15,936 bases of DNA from Oscillibacter sp. (lineage in GTDB: Bacteria; Bacillota; Clostridia; Oscillospirales; Oscillospiraceae). Location of the stretch: positions 1 through 15,936 of the forward strand of contig VSMY01000061.1 in assembly GCA_009773995.1 (NCBI GenBank), read 5' to 3'. The notes beneath the pieces are model-generated. The model did not search any database, was not told where the DNA came from, and saw nothing but the letters and a program-made list of their open reading frames with translations. Below are positions 1-5,696 of this stretch, one piece after another; position 1 is the first letter of the stretch, and each line of letters begins with the position of its first letter. The translations under genes and the position numbers were made by a program.

Positions 1-739
1 TATGAACCGCCTCCACCGTGCCGGGGAGGGAGCTCATCAGGGCGGGGATGGACACGTCCATGCTCTGGCCCTGGTGGATCATGCCCTCGTAGGCGTAGCT
101 GTAATACTGGGTGAGCCGCAGGCGGGTGTCGTCCGCCAGCACGGCCAGCTTCTGCTCCTTGCTGATGGTGTCGCCGGGGTTCAGGTCCACCACCTCCATC
201 AGCTTGCCGGAGTAGCCCGCCGCCAGGTTGAGGCCCGCCACGTCCTTCAAGAGGGCGTTGAGCTGCTTTTCCCGGCCCAGCACGTCCTGCCGGGCCTTGT
301 CCACGGCGGTGCGGGCGGCGTCGGAGTCGATGACGAAGAGGGGCGTACCCGGCTCCACGGTGTCGCCCTCGTTGACATAGACCTCGGACACCGTTCCCGT
401 GGTGGCGATGGTGATGGTTTCGCTGTCCTTGGCCTTGGTCAGGCCGCTGCCCTCCACCGTGGAGGTGATGGAGTTGTACTGCACCACGTCGGTGAGGACC
501 TCGGTTTCGTCCCCGCCCTTCTTTGTGGACAGGAACTTCCAGACCCCCAAGCCGATGGCAATGAGGACCAGGAGGATGATAAACCACCGGACGATTTTCC
601 GCCGCTTCTTCCGGGGCATGCCCTTCCACTTTTTCCAAAGGGAGGTCTTTTCCACCGGCTCCGGCGCGGGCGGCGGGGCCGCCTCGGGGGCCGCCTGAGC
701 GGTCCCGGTCTGCTGTTCGCGATCCATGACTTCTGACAT
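1..739 (-). CDS. HlyD/MacA-type efflux periplasmic adaptor subunit (3' end outside window)
   Basis: Membrane fusion protein that would couple an ABC-type exporter to the cell exterior; the transporter genes would lie beyond the left edge. 246 codons are visible. A Pro/Ala-rich cytoplasmic N-terminus and a basic patch (MPRKKRRK, residues 41-48) precede one TM helix at about 50-70. A biotinyl-lipoyl-like domain follows (about 105-138, with TTGTVSEVYVNEGDTVEPG), then a short helical stretch (about 140-165) and the start of the beta-barrel part. Start chosen at 739 (ATG) because GGAG lies 7 nt upstream; an in-frame ATG at 727 lacks this. The helical hairpin looks very short, as in simple Gram-positive adaptors. 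No stop is seen, so this is a partial gene. The family call is good; the substrate cannot be told. Confidence 0.85.
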   Translation of the reverse strand, partial: MSEVMDREQQTGTAQAAPEAAPPPAPEPVEKTSLWKKWKGMPRKKRRKIVRWFIILLVLIAIGLGVWKFLSTKKGGDETEVLTDVVQYNSITSTVEGSGLTKAKDSETITIATTGTVSEVYVNEGDTVEPGTPLFVIDSDAARTAVDKARQDVLGREKQLNALLKDVAGLNLAAGYSGKLMEVVDLNPGDTISKEQKLAVLADDTRLRLTQYYSYAYEGMIHQGQSMDVSIPALMSSLPGTVEAVH

Positions 740-850
740 AGGCTTTCTCCTTCAACGGTCGGATGGAATTTCTTAAGACGGCGTCCCCCTCCGGGAGGCC
801 CGCCGCCGGGATGGCACAGGGACAGGGTAGCAGGGCCCTGCATCAAAACT

Positions 851-863
851 GTATCATTGATAC
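851..863. promoter_or_regulatory. 13-bp palindrome GTATCA-T-TGATAC, probable operator
   Basis: A perfect inverted repeat (6-bp arms around one T) overlaps the -10 hexamer and probable start point of the HlyD-type gene. This is the position expected for a repressor of an efflux operon. No regulator gene for it is visible in the window. Confidence 0.45.
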
Positions 864-888
864 TAGAACAGTTTGCCTGGGAAAACAA
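860..888 (-). promoter_or_regulatory. Promoter of the HlyD-type gene
   Basis: On the minus strand TTGTTT (888-883) and TAGTAT (865-860) are separated by exactly 17 nt. This leaves a leader of about 115 nt before the start at 739. The -10 overlaps the palindrome at 851-863. Predicted from sequence only. Confidence 0.55.
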
Positions 889-1042
889 CAACAAAACGGT
901 TACAGATTTCTTAAGATTTTCTGAAGGCTTGGACGCGGTCCCCTTATAAGGTAGACGAATGAAGGGCTGGAAGGGTTTCCGGAAAACCTGCACAAAAATA
1001 TGGAAGCGGAGGCGGGGATTTCCGTCAAGGAGCCCTCCCAGG

Positions 1043-1070
1043 AAAAAACCGCCCCGAAGCGGGGCGGTTT
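1043..1070 (-). terminator. Intrinsic terminator of the TRAP-TAXI operon
   Basis: AAACCGCCCC (1046-1055) pairs with GGGGCGGTTT (1061-1070) around a GAAGC loop. On the minus strand the hairpin is followed by a run of T (plus-strand A run 1043-1048). It begins 10 nt after the permease stop codon. Confidence 0.9.
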
Positions 1071-1079
1071 TCAAGGAAC

Positions 1080-3119
1080 TCAAGCCGTTGCAGGGCCCTT
1101 CTTTGCCATGGTTTTCTGGTAGAACATCATAGCCGCCAGGGCGATGAGGCCCACCACATCCGTGGCGGAGCCGGGGATCATCATGGCCAGGCCCGCGACG
1201 ACCAGGGCCAGGCGCATCCACTTGGGGATGGGCCGGAACAGGTAGCCGTTCAGGGCCGCGGCTACGCCGAAGATGCCCAGCAGGGCGCTGACGACGATCT
1301 GCGCCACCTGGAACACGCTGGTCACATTCACGAAGAGCATGGCCGGGTTGTAGGCGAAGATATAGGGGACGATGAAGGCGGCGATGGCCAGTTTGGTGGC
1401 GTTGATTCCGGTTTTCATGGGGTCGGATTTGGCGATGGCGCTGCCCGCGTAGGCCGCCAGGGCCACGGGGGGCGTAATGTCCGCCACGATGCCGAAGTAG
1501 AACACGAAGAAGTGGGCGGGAATCTTGTCGATGCCCAGCTGAATCAGGATGGGAGCGCAGGTGGAGGCCATGATGCAGTAGTTGGCCGTGGTGGGCACGC
1601 CCATGCCCAAGACAATGCAGCACAGCATGGTGAGGAACAGGGCGATGAACATGGACAGGCCCTCATAGGGGACCATCCGGCTGATGTTGATAACCCCGTT
1701 GATGAGCTTGGAGGCCAGGCCCGTCACGGTGATGCACCCGGCCACCATGCCCGCCATGGAGCAGGCCACGGCCACGGTGATGCAGCTTCGGCCGCCGGCC
1801 TCCAGGGAGCTGACGACCATCGTGGCGGTGTCCTTCACGAAGTGGACCGCGCCGCCCTCGGCGTGCTGAGTCCGGCTGTCCTGGAAGATGTGGGGCAGAC
1901 TCACCAGGATGGCCAGCAAAATGGCGATGGAGGCGGAGTACTGGAGGGTCCGGGTGTTGGTGGAGACCATCCACACCAGCACCACCAGAGGCAGGAGCAG
2001 GTAGATGCTGCGAATCAAAATGCCGAACTTGGGGAGCTGGTCCCGAGGGACACCCTTCAGGTCCAGCCGCCGGGCCTCCAGATGGACGGCCAGGAAGATG
2101 CCCGTGAAGTACAGCAGGGCGGGGAGGATGGCTTTTACCGCCACGGTGGCGTAGGTGGTGTCCATATACTCCGCCATGAGGAAGGCCGCCGCGCCCATGA
2201 TGGGGGGCATAATCTGCCCGCCGGTGGAGGCCGCCGCCTCCACGGCCCCGGCAAACTCGCCCTGGTAGCCGGTCCGCTTCATCATGGGGATGGTGACGGA
2301 GCCGGTGGTGACGGTGTTGCCCACCGAGGAGCCGGATACCATGCCGCACAGGGCGGAGGAGATAACCGCCACCTTGGCGGGGCCGCCGGAGGTGCTGCCC
2401 GCCAGGGAGTTGGCAAGGTCAATGAAGAAATTGGAGATGCCGGTCCGCTCCAGGAACGCGCCGAAGATGATGAACACGGCGATGAACTTGGCGCAGACCT
2501 GGATGGGGGTGGCCATGACGCCGGAGGTGCCGTAGAAGAGGGTGTAGATAACCCGGGCCAGGTTCTGCCCGCTGGCGAAGGTGTAAATCAGCAGCGCGCC
2601 CACCACGCAGAGAATCGGCAGACCCACGCAGCGGCGGCAGAGCTCCGCCAGCACCAGGATGGCCACAACGCCGATGGCCAGATAGAACCACGCGTTCGGG
2701 ATGGCGGTTTCGCTGGCCGGGTTGATTTTGGCGGCGCTGGTGATGACCATGACCAGGGAGTTGTAGTTCAGGCAGTAATAGAAGAAGGATCCGGACCCCA
2801 GCAGCATCAGCACGATGTCGTACCAGGGCATGGAATTGGGCTTCACGTGGTCTTTCCGGGCGGGATAGGTGAGATAGCCCATGATGGTGATGAGCCCCAG
2901 GAAGGAGGTCAGCCGGATGGGCAGGTCCCAGGTGCAGCGCAGGGTCATCCAGATGCAGTACAGGGAGAACAGGGCCATGACCACGCCCACCACGACCTTG
3001 GGCTTGCCCTCCCAGATGCGGGTGGCGGATTCCCGGTCATACTTCCGCATGACCTCGTCCATGTCCGCCGCGGTGCCGATGTCCACGTCGGGAAGGTGCT
3101 TCTTGTCTTTCTCGCTCAT
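1080..3119 (-). CDS. TRAP transporter permease, fused 4TM/12TM (DctQM) type
   Basis: Integral membrane permease of a TRAP-TAXI secondary transporter: it moves an organic anion delivered by the TAXI binding protein, driven by an ion gradient. 679 residues, normal length for the DctQ-DctM fusion. After a charged cytoplasmic N-terminus there are many hydrophobic helices; the DctM half carries GGPAKVAVISS and VGNTVTTGSVTIPMMKRTGY (about 245-285), ASTGGQIMPPIMGAAAF, and the second-repeat signature LGMGVPTTANYC (about 503-514) followed by DITPPVALAAYAG. Segment order is canonical, unlike its partner. Start supported by AGGAG 9 nt upstream. It is the second gene of an operon, 130 bp after the binding-protein gene, and is followed by a terminator. 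The substrate cannot be inferred. Confidence 0.95.
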   Translation of the reverse strand: MSEKDKKHLPDVDIGTAADMDEVMRKYDRESATRIWEGKPKVVVGVVMALFSLYCIWMTLRCTWDLPIRLTSFLGLITIMGYLTYPARKDHVKPNSMPWYDIVLMLLGSGSFFYYCLNYNSLVMVITSAAKINPASETAIPNAWFYLAIGVVAILVLAELCRRCVGLPILCVVGALLIYTFASGQNLARVIYTLFYGTSGVMATPIQVCAKFIAVFIIFGAFLERTGISNFFIDLANSLAGSTSGGPAKVAVISSALCGMVSGSSVGNTVTTGSVTIPMMKRTGYQGEFAGAVEAAASTGGQIMPPIMGAAAFLMAEYMDTTYATVAVKAILPALLYFTGIFLAVHLEARRLDLKGVPRDQLPKFGILIRSIYLLLPLVVLVWMVSTNTRTLQYSASIAILLAILVSLPHIFQDSRTQHAEGGAVHFVKDTATMVVSSLEAGGRSCITVAVACSMAGMVAGCITVTGLASKLINGVINISRMVPYEGLSMFIALFLTMLCCIVLGMGVPTTANYCIMASTCAPILIQLGIDKIPAHFFVFYFGIVADITPPVALAAYAGSAIAKSDPMKTGINATKLAIAAFIVPYIFAYNPAMLFVNVTSVFQVAQIVVSALLGIFGVAAALNGYLFRPIPKWMRLALVVAGLAMMIPGSATDVVGLIALAAMMFYQKTMAKKGPATA

Positions 3120-3154
3120 AGAATCGTACTCCTTTTAACATAAACACAGAGGGT

Positions 3155-3228
3155 CCTTGCCGTATTGAAGGGGCGGCGGGAGAGCTGCCCTTTCAATGCG
3201 GCAAGGGCCGCTTGACGCGGCCCTTGCC
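3155..3228 (-). other. Two mutually exclusive intercistronic hairpins
   Basis: Hairpin A: 3200-3211 pairs perfectly over 12 bp with 3217-3228 (5-nt loop). Hairpin B: 3155-3174 pairs with 3187-3206 (18 of 20 positions complementary, 12-nt loop). Both use GGCAAGG at 3200-3206, so only one can form fully. Neither is followed by a T-run on the minus strand, so a strong terminator is unlikely. An mRNA-stabilising or expression-balancing element between the binding-protein and permease genes is more likely. Confidence 0.65.
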
Positions 3229-3249
3229 GGGAATGGCTCGGGTGGGGGA

Positions 3250-4320
3250 TTAGTAGGTCCCGGCGGGAATGGTGTAGGCGCTGTAGTAGGGGGAGGACTC
3301 CAGCAGGGCGTTGGTGTGCTCCTCGTCCAGGCTGACCAGGTACACGGGGCCGCTGGTGGCCAGGTCCACGATGGCGGTGGTGGGCGCGCCGGCCACCACG
3401 AAGGCCGCGTCGATTTTCTTGTCCTTCAGGCTGTCCGCGCTGTCGCCGAAGCCCTGGTATACGGGGCTGATGCCGGAGTCGGGGTCGATGTCATAGGCGC
3501 CCAGCACGTCCACGGCGTTGAACCACACGCCGGAACCCCGGTCGCCGATGGAGACGGACTTGCCCGCGAGATCCGCCACGGACTTGATGTCGGGGTTGGT
3601 GGTGACGATCTGGACCTGCTCCATGTAGAGGGCGGCCACCACGGAGAAGTTTTCCACCTTGGCGTCGAAGAGGCGCTCGCCGTTGTAGGCGTAGCTCATG
3701 ACGTCGGACTGGACGAAGCCAAGCTGGATGTCCCCGGCGGCCAGGTCCTCGATGTTGGCCTTGGAGCCTCCGGAGGTCACGGCGGTGACGGAGACGCCGG
3801 TGTTATTGGAGACAAAGCTGGACAGCACGCCGCCGAAGGCGTAGTAGGTGCCGGACTCGCCGCCGGTGCCGAAGGTCAGGGACTTGGAGGAGCCGGAGCC
3901 CGCGCCGTCCTTCACGGAGGCGACTTCCTTGCCCTTCTCGGCGAAGTACTTGGCCGCGCCGGGGTGATAGGGCACGGAGGTGACGGAGGAGGCGAAGTCC
4001 AGGTCCAGCTCGCCGCCCTTGGCGTGCTGCTCGGTGATGGTGGAGATGTTTTCAAAGATGGCGGAGGTCAGGGCGTAGATATCCTCCTCGGGCACGTCGT
4101 CCCGGGCGATGACCACCGCGCCCACGGCCACGGTATTGGTGTCCTGGGCCACGGCGGAGGCGCCGGAATCCGCGGGGGCGGAGGTGTCGGCGGGAGCGCT
4201 GGTGTCCGCCGGGGCGGAGCTTCCGCCGCCTTCGCCGCCCACGCCCTTATCGCCGCCGCAGGCGGAGAGGAGCATGGCCAGCATGAGGACGGCCATCAGC
4301 AGAGAGAATTTCTTTTTCAT
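3250..4320 (-). CDS. TAXI-family TRAP solute-binding lipoprotein, apparently circularly permuted
   Basis: Captures the substrate outside the membrane for the downstream permease. 356 residues: a lipoprotein signal with lipobox LSAC (Cys21), then a low-complexity linker with three APADTS-like repeats (about 22-58). Residues 62-130 (VAVGAVVIA ... IFENISTITEQHAKG ... PYHPGAAKYFAEKG) match the part that normally ends a TAXI protein. A GSGSS-type linker (about 131-147) leads to LTFGTGGESGTYYAFGG (from 148), the normal N-terminal part. The chain then continues through QLGFVQSDVM, VADLAGKSVSIG and DAAFVVAGAPTTA and stops at YTIPAGTY, exactly where the segment found at 62 would normally follow. All structural parts are thus present, in permuted order. 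Start supported by AGAGGA about 7 nt upstream. First gene of the TRAP operon, with its own promoter. Confidence 0.93.
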   Translation of the reverse strand: MKKKFSLLMAVLMLAMLLSACGGDKGVGGEGGGSSAPADTSAPADTSAPADSGASAVAQDTNTVAVGAVVIARDDVPEEDIYALTSAIFENISTITEQHAKGGELDLDFASSVTSVPYHPGAAKYFAEKGKEVASVKDGAGSGSSKSLTFGTGGESGTYYAFGGVLSSFVSNNTGVSVTAVTSGGSKANIEDLAAGDIQLGFVQSDVMSYAYNGERLFDAKVENFSVVAALYMEQVQIVTTNPDIKSVADLAGKSVSIGDRGSGVWFNAVDVLGAYDIDPDSGISPVYQGFGDSADSLKDKKIDAAFVVAGAPTTAIVDLATSGPVYLVSLDEEHTNALLESSPYYSAYTIPAGTY

Positions 4321-4385
4321 CGTTCTTCCTCTTTTCGGGATTGGATTTTGCGAGGGTTGAAGCCAACTCTTGCAAGTATGCGTTT

Positions 4386-4414
4386 ATCATACCATAAAAT
4401 GCCCCTTGTTACAA
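4386..4414 (-). promoter_or_regulatory. Promoter of the TRAP-TAXI operon
   Basis: TTGTAA (4414-4409) and TATGAT (4391-4386) on the minus strand, spaced 17 nt. The start codon is 66 nt downstream of the -10. The -35 lies at the centre of a 17-bp palindrome. The octamer TTGCAAGT occurs on both sides, at 4370-4377 and 4443-4450. Confidence 0.65.
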
Positions 4415-4418
4415 GGGG
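4402..4418. promoter_or_regulatory. 17-bp palindrome CCCCTTGT-T-ACAAGGGG over the -35, probable operator
   Basis: A perfect inverted repeat with 8-bp arms and one central base, extended outward by AAAAT/ATTTT (4396-4400 and 4421-4425) with a one-base offset. It contains the whole -35 of the TAXI operon, which suggests direct repression. A transcript hairpin is less likely, because the site would lie upstream of the transcription start. Confidence 0.6.
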
Positions 4419-4500
4419 CCATTTTAGCGTAGTAAATAATTTTTGCAAGTTAACATGAATATTCCTGCATCGAAAGGCGTTTTTGTGAAAGTTTTCAGGC

Positions 4501-4526
4501 CAATTTCCGCAGATGCGGAGAAATTG
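4501..4526. other. Small inverted repeat between CBS terminator and TAXI promoter
   Basis: CAATTT-CCGCA (4501-4511) is complementary to TGCGG-AG-AAATTG (4514-4526), with a two-base bulge. It lies just downstream of the CBS gene terminator on the minus strand. It could be a second stop signal or a protein site. I see no gene in 4321-4607. Confidence 0.4.
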
Positions 4527-4561
4527 CACAAGGACGCTCCTTCCCAAAAGAGGAATTTTGT

Positions 4562-4595
4562 ACAAAAATACAGGCCGCCCGGTGAGGGGCGGCCT
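4562..4595 (-). terminator. Intrinsic terminator of the CBS-domain gene
   Basis: AGGCCGCCC (4572-4580) pairs with GGGCGGCCT (4587-4595) around a 6-nt loop. On the minus strand it is followed by TGTATTTTTG. It lies 12 nt after the stop codon and separates this gene from the TRAP operon. Confidence 0.85.
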
Positions 4596-4607
4596 TTTGG
4601 GAGCCGT

Positions 4608-5042
4608 TTACACGATTTTTCGGAGGGTGGGAGCGGCCTCCTTCTCCTCAGCGAGGCAGCGGATGATGTCCTGGCGGGTGACGATGCCGATGAAACTGTT
4701 CAGATCGTCCACCACAGGGACAAAATTCTGGCGGACGATGGTGTCCAGCAGCTCATCCACGGAGGCGGTGATGCGGACGGAGGGATTTTCCCGGAGAATG
4801 TCCCGGACGTGAAGCCGTTCCAGCTCCTTCACGGAGCAGGGGCAGGGAGCGCTTTCGTCGGGCAGAAGCCGCCAGAGAAAATCCCCCTCGCTGACGGTGC
4901 CCACATATTGTCCCTTGCGGTTGATGACGGGGACGGCGCTGCGGCCGTGATGCCGGAGCTTTTCCAGGCCCTGGCGGATGGTGTTGTCGTCGAAGAGGTA
5001 GGCGACGCGATGCTTTGGCGTCAGAAGGTAAGCGATATTCAC
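4608..5042 (-). CDS. CBS-domain pair protein
   Basis: A stand-alone Bateman module, 144 residues, built almost entirely of two CBS motifs. The first covers about 18-58 (DNTIRQGLEKLRHHGRSAVPV, then GQYVGTVSEGDFLW); the second covers about 80-135 (DILRENPSVRITASVDELLD, then NSFIGIVTRQDIIRCL). Such proteins usually bind adenine nucleotides or related ligands and signal energy state. No partner domain is attached, so the target is unknown. Start is GTG at 5042, with GAGG 7 nt upstream; the nearby ATG is out of frame. Its own leader and terminator make it a single-gene unit. No functional tie to the neighbouring transporter is shown beyond adjacency. Confidence 0.9.
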   Translation of the reverse strand: MNIAYLLTPKHRVAYLFDDNTIRQGLEKLRHHGRSAVPVINRKGQYVGTVSEGDFLWRLLPDESAPCPCSVKELERLHVRDILRENPSVRITASVDELLDTIVRQNFVPVVDDLNSFIGIVTRQDIIRCLAEEKEAAPTLRKIV

Positions 5043-5065
5043 AGTGATGCCTCATTTCTGATGGG

Positions 5066-5085
5066 CAGGCGGGCCGGCCCGCCTG
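5066..5085. other. 20-bp GC palindrome in the CBS gene leader
   Basis: A perfect palindrome centred on GGCC lies about 25 nt upstream of the GTG start and close to its ribosome binding site. It could be an operator or, in RNA, a tight hairpin near the start. Confidence 0.4.
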
Positions 5086-5112
5086 GGTCATAGTGGGGTC
5101 GGGTGCATATCT

Positions 5113-5118
5113 ATAATA
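5113..5118 (-). promoter_or_regulatory. Possible -10 of the CBS gene
   Basis: TATTAT on the minus strand sits in an AT-rich patch about 70 nt upstream of the GTG start. No good -35 is seen at 16-18 nt, so this is tentative. Confidence 0.3.
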
Positions 5119-5183
5119 TACAGGAAGGGCCTGGGAAAATGGTGAACAGTTTATGAAATCTGCCGGGGCCGCCTAAAAATGGC

Positions 5184-5250
5184 GCGCCGTCCGGCGGGGG
5201 GGAAATTCCGCCCGGCGGCGCGGCCTGCCGCGGCGGGCGCTTTTATTTTT
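5184..5250 (+). terminator. Terminator-like GC hairpin plus T tract upstream of the blaI-type promoter
   Basis: 5184-5197 pairs with 5208-5221 (14 positions, one mismatch and one G-T). A second GC-rich inverted repeat lies at about 5224-5239, followed directly by TTTTATTTTT (5241-5250). On the plus strand it would stop read-through coming from the left, but no plus-strand gene lies there. It may insulate the BlaI-type operon from antisense transcription. Confidence 0.45.
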
Positions 5251-5265
5251 GTTGACAATGTAGAC
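5251..5265. promoter_or_regulatory. BlaI/MecI-type operator 1 (imperfect)
   Basis: GTTGACA-A-TGTAGAC is the same dyad as operator 2, with two mismatches in the left arm. It covers the -35 hexamer. The TACA/TGTA core is characteristic of BlaI/MecI sites. Confidence 0.7.
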
Positions 5266-5280
5266 TTTGTGTGTTAAACT
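5252..5280 (+). promoter_or_regulatory. Promoter of the BlaI/M56 operon
   Basis: Consensus TTGACA (5252-5257), a 17-nt spacer, and TAAACT (5275-5280). It is flanked and partly covered by two BlaI-like operators. Confidence 0.85.
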
Positions 5281-5282
5281 AT

Positions 5283-5297
5283 GTCTACAATGTAGAC
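5283..5297. promoter_or_regulatory. BlaI/MecI-type operator 2 (perfect 15-bp dyad)
   Basis: GTCTACA-A-TGTAGAC is perfectly symmetric around 5290. It begins 3 nt after the -10, over the expected transcription start. Its centre is 32 bp (about three helical turns) from that of operator 1, so two repressor dimers would sit on the same DNA face. Confidence 0.8.
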
Positions 5298-5312
5298 AAG
5301 GAGGCGCGGGAA

Positions 5313-5696
5313 ATGGAGCGCATCAAACTGACCTCCAGCGAGTGGAACGTCCTGGGCTGCCTGTGGGAGCAAAGCCCCCGGACGGCCATGCAGATTGTAA
5401 GCGAACTGGAGCGCACGGTGGGCTGGCACAGAAGCACCACCATCACCATCCTCCACCGTATGGAGGCCAAGGGCCTGGTGCGCTGTGAGCGGGCGGGCCG
5501 GGGAAAGGCGTATCGTCCCCTTGTGGACCGGGAGCAGGCCGAGGTGGCCGAGACCCGGAGCTTTTTGGACCGGGTGTACCGGGGCAGCGTGGGGATGATG
5601 ATGAGCGCCATGGCCCAGCGGCAGGAGCTGTCCGGCGATGAGATCGCGGAGCTCCGGGCCATCCTGGACCAGGCGGAGAAGGGCGGCGGCCAATGA
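5313..5696 (+). CDS. BlaI/MecI/CopY-family transcriptional repressor
   Basis: Winged-helix dimeric repressor, 127 residues, the usual family length. The N-terminal HTH (about 3-75) contains LTSSEWNVLGCLWEQSPRTA, the recognition part GWHRSTTITILHRMEAKGLV, and the wing CERAGRGKAYRPLV. The C-terminal helices (about 80-127) would form the dimer and carry the site cleaved on induction. Start chosen at 5313 because AAGGAGG lies 8 nt upstream; an earlier in-frame GTG at 5271 falls inside the promoter. Two dyads at 5251-5265 and 5283-5297 indicate autorepression. Its stop overlaps the start of the M56 peptidase gene (ATGA), the typical repressor/antirepressor pair. No beta-lactamase or PBP2a gene follows, so the regulon may lie elsewhere. 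Confidence 0.95.
   Translation: MERIKLTSSEWNVLGCLWEQSPRTAMQIVSELERTVGWHRSTTITILHRMEAKGLVRCERAGRGKAYRPLVDREQAEVAETRSFLDRVYRGSVGMMMSAMAQRQELSGDEIAELRAILDQAEKGGGQ

Larger units (their letters stand above)
740..1079. other. Intergenic region between HlyD-type gene and TRAP permease
   Basis: 340 bp without a supported gene. It holds the terminator of the TRAP operon (1043-1070), the promoter and palindrome of the HlyD-type gene (851-888), a 12-bp GC palindrome GCAGGGCCCTGC (830-841), and an 11-bp direct repeat ATTTCTTAAGA at 768-778 and 906-916. One repeat copy lies in the leader and the other just upstream of the -35. I see nothing else. Confidence 0.6.

Noticed and set aside
1512..3143. Long plus-strand open frame (543 codons) antisense to the TRAP permease
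   Set aside because: The product is His/Gly/Gln-rich with no domain logic; it mirrors the codon bias of the clear permease gene on the other strand. The same holds for the open plus-strand frames over 3196-4458 and 12617-14179.
4150..4260. Repeats coding for APADTS in the TAXI lipoprotein
   Set aside because: A low-complexity linker, common after lipoprotein signals; not a separate repeat element.
4317..4565. 82-codon minus-strand frame before the TAXI gene
   Set aside because: It covers the promoter, palindrome and CBS terminator region and has no family resemblance.
5271..5312. Earlier in-frame GTG start for the BlaI-type repressor
   Set aside because: It lies inside the promoter, upstream of the expected transcript start; AAGGAGG places the start at 5313, where the family sequence begins.
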